Source of the DNA: Anaerolineaceae bacterium
GTDB lineage: Bacteria > Chloroflexota > Anaerolineae > Aggregatilineales > Phototrophicaceae
Assembly (NCBI GenBank): GCA_002702065.1
Contig: NZXX01000010.1
Location: forward strand, 62,001-126,000
Length of the DNA: 64,000 nt
Direction: 5' to 3'
The notes under the pieces were generated by a model that saw only the letters and a list, made by a program, of their open reading frames with translations, did no database searches and was not told where the DNA came from. The translations under genes were made by a program, and so were the position numbers. This document shows positions 20,071-28,057 of this stretch, piece after piece; the stretch's first letter is position 1, and each line of letters starts with the position of its first letter.

Positions 20071-21048
20071 ATGGAGTATCGTCACCTGGGCCGCACGGGC
20101 CTGCTGGTGAGTCCCCTGTGTCTGGGAACCATGAACTTTGGTCCACACACAACGGAGCCGGATTCGTATGCGATTATGGACAAGGCGCTGGACGAAGGCA
20201 TCAACTTCTTTGACACAGCCAATGTCTATGGCTGGAAGACCGGCGAAGGCGTCACCGAGCAGATTATCGGGCGCTGGTGGGCGCAGGGCGGTGGCCGCCG
20301 CGAAAAGGTCGTCATCGCCACCAAGCTCAACGGCAACATGTCGACCGACAACTGGCCGAACTTCAGCAAGCTGTCTGCGCTGAACATCAAGCGGGCCTGC
20401 GAAGCCAGCCTGAAGCGTCTGCAAACGGATTACATCGACCTGTACCAGTTTCATCACGTGGACCGCAATACCCCGTGGGAGGAAATCTGGCAGGCGATGG
20501 AGCAGCTGGTGCAGGAAGGCAAGATCCTGTATGCGGGCAGCAGCAACTTTGCCGGCTGGCATATCACCAAAGCCAATGAAACAGCCAAAGCGCGCCACTA
20601 CATGGGGCTGGTCAGCGAGCAGAGCCTGTACAACCTGACCGAGCGCACCATTGAACTGGAAGTGATTCCGGCCTGCGAGGACTATGGGCTGGGCGTTATC
20701 CCCTGGAGTCCGCTGGCAGGGGGCTTGCTGGGTGGGGTGCTGAAGAAGATCGAGGAAGGCCGCCGCGCCAATGAGCGCACACAGGCCCGCATCGACACGC
20801 TGCGCCCGCAGATCGAGGCCTATGAGAATTTCTGTGCCGACATGGGCGAAAGCCCGGCGGATGTGGCGTTGGCCTGGCTGCTGAGCAATCCGGTGGTCAC
20901 CGCGCCGATTATCGGGCCTCGCACAATGGAGCAGTTGACGGGCAGCCTGCGTGCGCTGGAAATCCAGTTCACCGACGAGCAGCTCCAGAAGCTGGACGAG
21001 ATCTGGCCGGGTCCCGGTGGCCCAGCGCCGGAAGCCTACGCCTGGTAG
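20071..21048 (+). CDS. Aldo/keto reductase, copy 1
   Basis: NAD(P)H-dependent oxidoreductase of the aldo/keto reductase (TIM-barrel) superfamily, 325 aa. Catalytic tetrad residues are visible: Asp and Tyr in FFDTANVYG, Lys in VIATKLN, and His in YQFHHVD. The cofactor-binding segment at the end is ITAPIIGP-like (VVTAPIIGPRTMEQL). Two ATGs lie side by side; the second (20071) is five bases from GGAGG and matches the start of the second copy, so it is chosen. The enzyme is a close paralogue of the gene at 22347-23330, with near-identical blocks throughout. The physiological substrate is unknown; the YakC/Tas-like group reduces various aldehydes and sugars. Confidence 0.92.
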   Translation: MEYRHLGRTGLLVSPLCLGTMNFGPHTTEPDSYAIMDKALDEGINFFDTANVYGWKTGEGVTEQIIGRWWAQGGGRREKVVIATKLNGNMSTDNWPNFSKLSALNIKRACEASLKRLQTDYIDLYQFHHVDRNTPWEEIWQAMEQLVQEGKILYAGSSNFAGWHITKANETAKARHYMGLVSEQSLYNLTERTIELEVIPACEDYGLGVIPWSPLAGGLLGGVLKKIEEGRRANERTQARIDTLRPQIEAYENFCADMGESPADVALAWLLSNPVVTAPIIGPRTMEQLTGSLRALEIQFTDEQLQKLDEIWPGPGGPAPEAYAW

Positions 21049-21073
21049 GGGCATAACATTGAGGTTGGCGGTG

Positions 21074-22318
21074 ATGACGACAGTGAAGCGATGGTTTACA
21101 TCGCCTGCCAGCCTCTTTCTACTATTCTCGTTTGCCGTGGTAATTGGTGTATCACTGGTGCTGTACCTGAATGAGCGGCATTTTACCAAACCTACCGTTA
21201 GAATCACTGCGGACAACGTGGATCAGCTTGAACTCATTATCCATCTGAGGGTGTATTCAACGGAGGCGCGCAATCGTTGGGGAACGGAGATTCAATTCAG
21301 CGATGACAGCCGTATTCTGTCGCTGAGTACGCTCGATGGGGCTATGGTGTGGGATGTCATCGAAGGTCGTAAACTGTTGCACGTCAAGCATGATGCGATT
21401 TGTGCTGAAAGTCGATGTGAATCACTGAGCCGGAAAAATTGGCCGCCACCGAATTCACACGCGCAGGATGTTAGCCCTAATGGAAAATGGCTGGCACTTG
21501 GGATTTCCAGGGCAGACTTCAATGATCTGCAATTATGGGATATCGAATCGGGGCAGATGGTTCGCTCATTTGGCAGGAACAGCGGTTTGCAGGCGCTGAG
21601 CTTTAGTCCGGACGGGGAGTATCTGATTTATACCAGTCAGGACGAAGCAAACGCCTGCGCCGGTTTGTGTGCGTTACATATGCCGACAAATAAATATTTG
21701 CGGATTGGTGACGCAGACTCCGATCAGCTTGTGAGTGTCCAGCTAGACTTTACAGCCGATGGTCAGACGCTGATCTACTCCGCACCTGACGGGATTCATG
21801 GGTTTGATCTGGTAACACGCGAACGTTGGATGCTTATCGAAAACCCTTATCCCGTTATCTCGCTTGATCTTTCTCCAGATGATTCGCATATTGCGGTGAT
21901 GAATGGAATCTGGGGACGCACTTCAGTCCATACAAGTGTATGGGAAATGTCGACTCATGAAATACTCTTTGAAGCACCGCAACATTGGCTCGAAACCAGT
22001 CTGATGCAGGTTGCGTTTAGCCCCGATGGCAATCTGCTTATCACATCATCAGATGCCGGGAGTTGGGTCTGGGATTCCAGGACAGGTATTCAACGACATC
22101 AGCTGGAAATGGGAAATCGATGGTTCCAATTCCATCCTGAGGGTCAATTTGTAGCAAGCAAGCGTTCGCAAAATGTCTTCATACATGACCCATTGACGGG
22201 CAATCTGATCAGAACATTCAATAGCGACAACTATTTTATTGGCGATCAAGTTGCCTTTAGCCCCGATGGGACCATGCTGGTGACATCAGAAGGCGAAATT
22301 TGGGGGATACCCCAATAA
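21074..22318 (+). CDS. Membrane-anchored WD40-like beta-propeller protein
   Basis: 414 aa with one N-terminal membrane helix (about residues 10-32, SLFLLFSFAVVIGVSLVLYL) and an exported domain containing degenerate WD40/TolB-like repeats: ALSFSPDGEYLIYTS, LDLSPDDSHIAV, VAFSPDGNLLITSS and VAFSPDGTMLVTSEG. The frame stays open upstream into the reductase gene, but ATG 21074 follows GAGG and gives a normal membrane-anchor start. It lies between two paralogous reductases, with 25- and 28-base gaps. The gene is visibly richer in A and T than both neighbours, suggesting a different origin. It may bind a protein partner or polymer outside the membrane; no enzymatic motif is seen. Confidence 0.8.
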   Translation: MTTVKRWFTSPASLFLLFSFAVVIGVSLVLYLNERHFTKPTVRITADNVDQLELIIHLRVYSTEARNRWGTEIQFSDDSRILSLSTLDGAMVWDVIEGRKLLHVKHDAICAESRCESLSRKNWPPPNSHAQDVSPNGKWLALGISRADFNDLQLWDIESGQMVRSFGRNSGLQALSFSPDGEYLIYTSQDEANACAGLCALHMPTNKYLRIGDADSDQLVSVQLDFTADGQTLIYSAPDGIHGFDLVTRERWMLIENPYPVISLDLSPDDSHIAVMNGIWGRTSVHTSVWEMSTHEILFEAPQHWLETSLMQVAFSPDGNLLITSSDAGSWVWDSRTGIQRHQLEMGNRWFQFHPEGQFVASKRSQNVFIHDPLTGNLIRTFNSDNYFIGDQVAFSPDGTMLVTSEGEIWGIPQ

Positions 22319-22346
22319 TTGTTTTCTTAAGCAAGAGGAGAAAAAT

Positions 22347-23330
22347 ATGGAATACACACATCTTGGACGGACAGGGCTGCTGGTGAGCAAGCTGTGCCTG
22401 GGGACGATGAACTTTGGCCCCTGGACCAGCGAGGAAGACAGCCATGTCATGATGGATACGGCGCTGGAGAACGGCGTCAACTTCTTCGATACCGCCAACC
22501 GCTACGGCATCTGGAGCGGCACGGGCAGTCATCATGGCCATACCGAGGAAATCATCGGGCGCTGGTTCGGTAAGGGTGGGGGCCGCCGCGAGAAGGTGGT
22601 GCTGGCGACCAAGCTTTTTGGCGCGATGGGCGATTGGCCCAACGAAGGCAAACTGTCTGCGCTGAACATCAAGCGCGCCTGCGAAGCCAGCCTCAAGCGT
22701 CTGGGTACGGATCATATCGACCTGTACCAGATGCACCATGTGGACCGCGACACCCCCTGGGATGAAATCTGGCAGGCGATGGAGCAGCTTTACCGCGAGG
22801 GTAAAATCCTCTATGTCGGCAGCAGCAACTTTGCCGGCTGGCATATCGCCAAGGCCAACGAAGCCGCCAAACGCCGCAACTTCATGGGGCTGGTCAGTGA
22901 ACAGAGCAAGTACAGCCTCAACGAGCGTACGGTCGAACTGGAAGTTGTGCCTGCCTGTGAGGATTACGGCGTTGGGGTTATCCCCTGGAGCCCGCTGGGT
23001 GGCGGTTTGCTGGGTGGCGTACTCAAGAAGATCGAGCAGGGCCGCCGTGCGACTGAGAACATGCAGAAGACCGTTGATCGCCTGCGCCCGCAGATTGAAG
23101 CCTATGAAAACTTCTGCGCCGAAATGGGCGAAAACCCGGCGGATGTGGCGCTGGCGTGGCTGCTGGCGAACCCGGTGGTCACCGCGCCGATCATCGGCCC
23201 CAGCAATATCGACCAGTTCAAGGGCAGCCTGCGTGCGCTGGAAATCAAGCTGAGTGACGAGCAGCTGAAGCAGCTGGATGAGATCTGGCCGGGCCCCGGT
23301 GGCCCAGCGCCAGAAGCCTATGCGTGGTAG
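22347..23330 (+). CDS. Aldo/keto reductase, copy 2
   Basis: Aldo/keto reductase of 327 aa, paralogous to the gene at 20071-21048. It shares the N-terminus (MEY.HLGRTGLLVS.LCLGT), the tetrad residues (FFDTANRYG, VLATKLF, YQMHHVD) and an identical C-terminus (LDEIWPGPGGPAPEAYAW). The main difference is an insertion around residues 55-65 containing GSHHGHT and a shorter following loop. AAGAGGAG precedes the ATG. The two copies are likely a local duplication, later separated by the WD40-like gene. A stem-loop repeat (23343-23370) follows the stop. Confidence 0.92.
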   Translation: MEYTHLGRTGLLVSKLCLGTMNFGPWTSEEDSHVMMDTALENGVNFFDTANRYGIWSGTGSHHGHTEEIIGRWFGKGGGRREKVVLATKLFGAMGDWPNEGKLSALNIKRACEASLKRLGTDHIDLYQMHHVDRDTPWDEIWQAMEQLYREGKILYVGSSNFAGWHIAKANEAAKRRNFMGLVSEQSKYSLNERTVELEVVPACEDYGVGVIPWSPLGGGLLGGVLKKIEQGRRATENMQKTVDRLRPQIEAYENFCAEMGENPADVALAWLLANPVVTAPIIGPSNIDQFKGSLRALEIKLSDEQLKQLDEIWPGPGGPAPEAYAW

Positions 23331-23342
23331 CTGAACCCGGTT

Positions 23343-23370
23343 GTGGGGGCATGGTGCGCCGTGCCCCTAC
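23343..23370. repeat. REP-like palindrome (GGGGCA...TGCCCC)
   Basis: A 12-pair stem with two G-U pairs and a four-base loop, of the form GTGGGGGCATGG / CCGTGCCCCTAC. It lacks a T run, so it is not a standard terminator. Related GGGGC/GCCCCTAC palindromes occur at 38025-38076 and 46414-46435, indicating a dispersed intergenic repeat family. Confidence 0.6.
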
Positions 23371-23445
23371 CGCTTCTTATGCAGCAGCATCCTTTACGTT
23401 TTTCATATTAATAGGCCATATCTACTATTTTTCCATAAAATGGAC

Positions 23446-23474
23446 TTGGCTTGTAAATAAAACCGTATTATAAT
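23446..23474 (+). promoter_or_regulatory. Sigma70-type promoter of the cold-shock gene
   Basis: TTGGCT (23446-23451), 17-base spacer, perfect TATAAT (23469-23474), in an AT-rich stretch. The predicted start near 23481 gives a leader of about 230 bases. Confidence 0.75.
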
Positions 23475-23480
23475 TTACCG

Positions 23481-23712
23481 CAGTGTGGGAAGGTTAAAGA
23501 CAATTTTGTCTTACCCACATAGATGTACCGGTTGGTGCATCCAATAAGCCAGGATTGAGAAGACAGAAGTTTGCAGCATCAAATAACACTGCGTTGCAGC
23601 CCGATTTGTGCGAATTTTCATTGTGCTCTCAAACGTACACAGGTTCTCCGAGGACCGCGTGTACCACGGCTATTGCAGTTCGTTTCAGGCATTTCAGGAG
23701 TTGTCTAAACAA
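23481..23712 (+). other. Long 5' leader of the cold-shock gene
   Basis: The roughly 230-base untranslated leader lies between the predicted transcription start and ATG 23713. Long structured leaders that act as RNA thermometers or cold-stability elements are known for cspA in E. coli. The sequence here shows no cold-box match I can name. The frame upstream of the start remains open to 23608 but does not resemble the family, so I treat it as untranslated. Together with 23331-23480 this accounts for the stretch without a gene. Confidence 0.5.
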
Positions 23713-23928
23713 ATGGCAGAACGTACGAGAGGCACAGTGAAGTGGTTCAATGGTGACAAAGGCTACGGCTTCATCACTGTTGAAGACGGTCCGGATGTGT
23801 TTGTACACTACTCGGAGATTCAAGGTTCGGGCTTCCGTTCGCTGAACGAAGGTGAACGTGTGGAGTTCGAAATTACTGAAGGCAAAAAAGGCAAACAAGC
23901 CAGTTCCGTCGTCGTAGTTCACGACTAG
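23713..23928 (+). CDS. Cold-shock domain protein (CspA family)
   Basis: Single OB-fold RNA chaperone of 71 aa that binds single-stranded RNA and DNA. RNP1 is KGYGFITV, RNP2 is VFVHYSEI, and the opening RGTVKWFNGDKGYGF is the family signature. ATG 23713 gives the normal start MAERTRGTV; GGAG at 23697-23700 is 12 bases away, which is long, so an in-frame TTG at 23701 is a possible alternative. It has its own near-consensus promoter, long leader and intrinsic terminator, so it is a single-gene unit. Confidence 0.95.
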   Translation: MAERTRGTVKWFNGDKGYGFITVEDGPDVFVHYSEIQGSGFRSLNEGERVEFEITEGKKGKQASSVVVVHD

Positions 23929-23950
23929 TTATTCGTTCATTGAGTATTCA

Positions 23951-23983
23951 ACCCGCCCTCCGTTTTGGAGAGCGGGTTTTTTT
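23951..23983 (+). terminator. Intrinsic terminator of the cold-shock gene
   Basis: Stem ACCCGCCCTCC / GGAGAGCGGGT (23951-23961 with 23967-23977, one mismatch) with a GTTTT loop, directly followed by a run of seven T residues. Textbook intrinsic terminator 22 bases after the stop codon. Confidence 0.88.
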
Positions 23984-24003
23984 ATGCCTGTTTTCTGGTT
24001 GAA

Positions 24004-24960
24004 CTAGCGTCCGCGCAGCTGCGGGTCAAGCACATCACGCAGGCCATCACCCAGCAGGTTGAAGCCGAGTACGGTGAACATGATGGCGATGCCGGGGAAG
24101 AACACCATGTGCGGTGCGGTAAACACATAATTGCGCGATTCTGACAGCATCTGGCCCCATTCCGGCGTGGGCGGTTGGGCACCCAGGCCCAGGAACGCCA
24201 GCGCGGCGGCCTCCAGCACGGCGGTGCCGATACCGAGTGCGCCCTGCACGATCAGAGGGGTGAAGCTGTTGGGCAGGATGTGCTGAAAGATAATGCGCTG
24301 GTGCCCGGCACCCAACGCGCGGACCGCGGTGACGTATTCCTGCTCCTTGACCGACAGCACGCTGGCTCTCGTCAGGCGAGCATAGACCGGAATGGAAATG
24401 ATGGCGATGGCCAGCAGCGCGTTTTGCAGGCCGGGGCCGCGAATGGTGACGATCGTGATGGCCAGCAGCAGGGCCGGGAAAGCCAGCAGCACGTCCATAA
24501 TCCGCATGATGATGTTGTCGGTCCAGCTGCCCATATAGGCGGAAACCAACCCCAGCAGCGTGCCCACCGTGATGGCGAAGGTCACCGACGTGACGCCCAC
24601 AAACAGGGACGTCCGCGTGCCATAGACGATGCGGCTGAAGATGTCGCGCCCATTCAGATCAAGCCCCAGATAATGCGCCGGTTCCTCGCAGCCAAACAGG
24701 GGGATGCAGGGCGGTTTGCGCGGGATAGGGGCTACCTCGCCCGGCACACCGATCATGGATTGTAATGGGTCGTGGGTCGCGATCAACGGCGCGAAGATTG
24801 CGACCAGAAGCAGCATCACAATGATGATCAGACCGATCACGGCGGACCGGTTGCCAAAAAATGAGCGCAGAAATACGGCGGTTCGGTTTTCCTGATGATC
24901 ATAGGTGAGGGCTGAGGCTGGGCTGCGAAGGCTGGCGGTGGATGTTTGTTCGGCTGCCAT
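24004..24960 (-). CDS. Dipeptide/oligopeptide ABC transporter permease (DppC-type)
   Basis: Second permease of a peptide/opine/nickel-type ABC importer, 318 aa from ATG 24960. The N-terminal cytoplasmic stretch is followed by the first helix and the family motif GLDLNGRDIFSRIVYGTRTS. The ATPase-docking EAA loop is VRALGAGHQRIIFQHILPN. The longer in-frame start at 25017 would overlap the preceding permease gene; AAGG before 24960 favours the shorter. A Cys-containing insert (IPLFGCEEP) precedes the conserved region. The stop of the upstream DppB-type gene is 10 bases away. No ATPase genes accompany this importer. Confidence 0.92.
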   Translation of the reverse strand: MAAEQTSTASLRSPASALTYDHQENRTAVFLRSFFGNRSAVIGLIIIVMLLLVAIFAPLIATHDPLQSMIGVPGEVAPIPRKPPCIPLFGCEEPAHYLGLDLNGRDIFSRIVYGTRTSLFVGVTSVTFAITVGTLLGLVSAYMGSWTDNIIMRIMDVLLAFPALLLAITIVTIRGPGLQNALLAIAIISIPVYARLTRASVLSVKEQEYVTAVRALGAGHQRIIFQHILPNSFTPLIVQGALGIGTAVLEAAALAFLGLGAQPPTPEWGQMLSESRNYVFTAPHMVFFPGIAIMFTVLGFNLLGDGLRDVLDPQLRGR

Positions 24961-24970
24961 AGTCTTTACC

Positions 24971-26047
24971 TTAACTGAGACGGATGCGCGGGTCGAGATA
25001 GCCGTACAGGACATCAACGATCAGGTTGATGACCACAAATGCCACGGCTGTAACCAGCGTCACCCCCTGTACCAGCGTGTAATCGCGTGCTGTGATGCCA
25101 TCAAAGAGCGTTCTGCCAATGCCCGTAAAGCCAAAAATAGTTTCCGTCAGCACGGCCCCGCTGACCAGACCGCCAAAACTGAGGCCGATAATGGTGACGA
25201 CGGGCAGCAGCGAGTTGCGCACTGCGTGGCCGATTACGACGGTCACTTCGCGCAGGCCTTTGGCACGTGCCGTTCGGGTATAGTCCTGCCCCAGCGCATC
25301 GAGCAGGCTGGAACGGGTCATGCGGGCGATAATCGCCAGCGGGATGGTGCCCACCGCGACAGCCGGCAGAATCAGATGGCGCATGGCATCGATCAGCAGT
25401 TGGGTGTTCAGGGTCAGGATGGCATTGAGCACGTTGAACCCGGCGATAAACCGCATAAAGGTGGACGCCTCGCCCGCTTCGCTGACCAAACCCCAGACCA
25501 GATAAAAGGGTTCCGGGCTGGACCCGGCGGTCAACCGGCCAGACGGCGGCAGCGCCAGCGGTGTATCCTTGAGGATGACCCCAAATAAAAATGCGAGCAT
25601 CAGACCCAGCCAGAACACCGGCATCGACACCCCGACATTGGCGAAGATCATCGTGCCCACATCAATGGATGAGTTGCGCCGGTATGCCGAGATAACACCC
25701 ATCGGGATGCCGGCGATCACGGCGATGATCAGCGCGCTGGCAGCCAGTTCCATCGTGACCGGCAGACGCTCGGCCAGCAGTTCGGTTACACTGCGGCTGA
25801 AACGCAGCGATGTACCCAGATCACCCTGGGCGATGTTTCGCACGTAATACATGAACTGCACTGGCACAGGTTCGTTAAGCCCGTACCGCGCCAGATAAGC
25901 ATCACAAACCTGATCGGTGGCACGTTCGCCCAGCACGGCCCGGCACGGATCGCCGGGGATGAGGCGGTTGAGGGTAAAGGTCACCAGCAAAATGCCAAAC
26001 AGCACGGGGATTGCCAGGACGATACGACGAATAAGAAAAGCAGACAT
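24971..26047 (-). CDS. Dipeptide/oligopeptide ABC transporter permease (DppB-type)
   Basis: First permease of the same importer, 358 aa with about six helices. It opens with the usual LIRRIVLAIPVLFGILLVTF and NRLIPGDPCRAVLG; the EAA loop is ARAKGLREVTVVIGHAVRN. A long periplasmic insertion (about residues 170-225, GRLTAGSSPEPFYLVWG) is seen in many family members. It lies 131 bases after the substrate-binding protein gene on the same strand and is followed by the DppC-type gene. Confidence 0.92.
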   Translation of the reverse strand: MSAFLIRRIVLAIPVLFGILLVTFTLNRLIPGDPCRAVLGERATDQVCDAYLARYGLNEPVPVQFMYYVRNIAQGDLGTSLRFSRSVTELLAERLPVTMELAASALIIAVIAGIPMGVISAYRRNSSIDVGTMIFANVGVSMPVFWLGLMLAFLFGVILKDTPLALPPSGRLTAGSSPEPFYLVWGLVSEAGEASTFMRFIAGFNVLNAILTLNTQLLIDAMRHLILPAVAVGTIPLAIIARMTRSSLLDALGQDYTRTARAKGLREVTVVIGHAVRNSLLPVVTIIGLSFGGLVSGAVLTETIFGFTGIGRTLFDGITARDYTLVQGVTLVTAVAFVVINLIVDVLYGYLDPRIRLS

Positions 26048-26178
26048 ACGAATACTCAGTTCAGGGAATTTATCCGGTAGCCCGCAGGCTATCGTTTCTT
26101 ACGAGATTGAAGCTATTGTAACCAAAGGGGCAGGATTTCGCCTGCCCCCGGGTCGTACTATACAGTTTTGACCTGTGA

Positions 26179-27819
26179 TTATTCGCTCGGCGCGTTCAGG
26201 AAGCTGCCGAACAGGCCAGAGAAGTAGGTGAAGTTGCCATCACGCCCGACGTGCAGCGGGTGCGACGCATCCCACTGAACGACATAGGTGGCGACCACGT
26301 CATTGGCGTCCAGCGTGGAACCATCATGGAAGGTGACACCTTCGCGCAGGGTGAAGGTCCATTCCGTCAGGTCTTCGCTGGCTTCCCAGGATTCGGCAAG
26401 GCCGGCGACGACTTCACCAGACATCGGTGCATAAGCCAGCAGCGATTCGCCAACCTGCTCGCAGGCACGCAGCGTTTCGCCGTCGGTTTCGTCGGCGCAG
26501 TACAGGCCGATGGGTTCGGCGTTCTGCATCCAGATGATGTTGTCATCATCGGGGTCTTCCATCAGGGCGAATTTCTCCGCACCAATATCGGACGCATAGG
26601 CACCGGTAATATCACCGGCGAACGCGACACCACTACCGCCGTGGGCAATCGGGATCATCGGGACCAGATCGCGAATTGCGGTATTGGCCTCGGTATAGAT
26701 CGCCAGACGCTCATCCGCGTCCGCCAGTTGGGCGGCTGCGGCCAGCGGCTCGGTGATTTCGGAGAATTTGTCGCCAAACTGATCACTGGCGCCAGCACCA
26801 AAGTGGAAGTCCAGGAAGTTGGTGGCATCCGGGTAGTCTGCACCCCAGCCAAGCAGGTAGACAGACAGCTCACCGGCGTCCGACGCATCCAGGAACGCAC
26901 CGGATTCCATCACCTCGATGTTCAGCTGAATGCCGACTTCGGCAAGCTGCGCCTGAATGTCCTGCGCAACGATGCCGGGTGTGGGCAGGTAGCTGCGGAC
27001 CACATCGCGGTAGTTCAGCGGCATTTCGAAGCGAACACCATTTTCATCCGGTTCCAGACCGGCTTCGTCCAGCAACTGGCGAGCCATGTCCGGATCGTAG
27101 GGGAAGGGTTCAACTTCTGGTGTGTAGCCCAGGATGCTCGGCGGCATGAACTGATCCGCAACGATTGATCCGGGCGGGTAGAAGTTGTCGACGATACGCT
27201 GCTTGTCGATGGCGTAGGAAATCGCCTGACGCACGCGCACATCATCCAGCGGGGCCATGCGGTTGTTCAGGCCCAGGTAGAAGACGTTGGTCCCACCACG
27301 GGTGAACAGTTGCAGGTTCGGGTCGCCTTCGATGACGGCGAAGTCACCTTCGGCGGGGTTGTCGATGCCATCCACCTGACCGGCCTGAAGCTCGACCAGA
27401 CGGGCAGCGGCTTCGGAGTTCCAGCGGAAGATGGTGGTGGGTTCGATAGCCGGTTCACCCCAGTAATCTTCGTAACGGGTGAAGACCATCTCGTTACCCA
27501 GATCCCAGTTGGACAGCATGTACGGGCCAGTCCCGACAGGCATGGTCACCAGGTCACCGCCACCGCCAGTGGCTTCCAGATATTCCGACGATTGAACGAT
27601 AAAAGCAGAAAATGCGACTTTGGCCGGGAACGCCGGGTCTGGCACACACAGGGTGAACTTGACGGTGCGCGCATCCAGCGCTTCGATGGTCTGGAACTGA
27701 CCACCATAGTCGCAGTCTGGCGCTGATAAGGACATCAGCTCTTCTTGTGCGGTCAGGGAACCGGTTATACCCAGCACCAAAACCAGTAACACCAGTAAAA
27801 ACGAACCTTTTCGTAACAT
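26179..27819 (-). CDS. Circularly permuted family-5 ABC substrate-binding protein
   Basis: Exported peptide-type (cluster C) binding protein, 546 aa from ATG 27819, with GGAGAGG upstream and a signal peptide MLRKGSFLLVLLVLVLGITG. The family landmarks are all present but in permuted order. The segment normally in the middle (ARTVKFTLCVP, then VGTGPYMLSNW at 95) comes first, followed by VRQAISYAID and LLGWGADYPDATNF. The segment that normally begins the mature protein (ESLLAY, LAESWEASEDLTEWTFTLRE, HDG at 498-500, DANDVV) is at the C-terminus, from about residue 428. The canonical order is seen in the second importer (52259-53854). Termini of this fold lie close together in domain I, so the permuted protein should fold. 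It works with the DppB/DppC genes that follow. Confidence 0.9.
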   Translation of the reverse strand: MLRKGSFLLVLLVLVLGITGSLTAQEELMSLSAPDCDYGGQFQTIEALDARTVKFTLCVPDPAFPAKVAFSAFIVQSSEYLEATGGGGDLVTMPVGTGPYMLSNWDLGNEMVFTRYEDYWGEPAIEPTTIFRWNSEAAARLVELQAGQVDGIDNPAEGDFAVIEGDPNLQLFTRGGTNVFYLGLNNRMAPLDDVRVRQAISYAIDKQRIVDNFYPPGSIVADQFMPPSILGYTPEVEPFPYDPDMARQLLDEAGLEPDENGVRFEMPLNYRDVVRSYLPTPGIVAQDIQAQLAEVGIQLNIEVMESGAFLDASDAGELSVYLLGWGADYPDATNFLDFHFGAGASDQFGDKFSEITEPLAAAAQLADADERLAIYTEANTAIRDLVPMIPIAHGGSGVAFAGDITGAYASDIGAEKFALMEDPDDDNIIWMQNAEPIGLYCADETDGETLRACEQVGESLLAYAPMSGEVVAGLAESWEASEDLTEWTFTLREGVTFHDGSTLDANDVVATYVVQWDASHPLHVGRDGNFTYFSGLFGSFLNAPSE

Positions 27820-27906
27820 AACCTCTCCTTTGCTACGATTAATATACATGGCAGCCCCAGATAAGGTTGAATTTTGCTGAAACGCTGCCATAAAGTAGCG
27901 AATTGT

Positions 27907-27935
27907 ATTATGCGCACGTGATATGCGACTGTCAA
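27907..27935 (-). promoter_or_regulatory. Sigma70-type promoter of the permuted-SBP importer operon
   Basis: On the minus strand a perfect TTGACA (27930-27935), 17-base spacer and CATAAT (27907-27912). The predicted start near 27900 lies downstream of the furthest in-frame ATG (27945) of the binding protein, confirming the signal-peptide start at 27819 with a leader of about 80 bases. Confidence 0.8.
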
Positions 27936-28057
27936 ATTTACGCATGGCTCAATCTGTTGACCACTTTCTTGGTGATTTTGCCTGAATAAGTGGCCTGCTC
28001 GTTACTTCGTGGTGGGTTGATGTACAATGTGATGAAAAATTATGAGGGGTCATCAAG

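Noticed and set aside
20951..21073. Upstream extension of the WD40-like protein into the reductase gene
   Set aside because: The extra residues are low-complexity Ser/Arg sequence, shadow-like, and a ribosome site precedes ATG 21074.
19897..21216. Long minus-strand open frame across the first aldo/keto reductase
   Set aside because: Antisense shadow of a clearly recognised gene; a similar shadow exists opposite the paralogous copy at 22257-22844.
26179..27819. The binding-protein gene as a pseudogene or fusion of two fragments
   Set aside because: All parts of the family are present exactly once, the frame is intact, and signal peptide, promoter and operon partners are in place.
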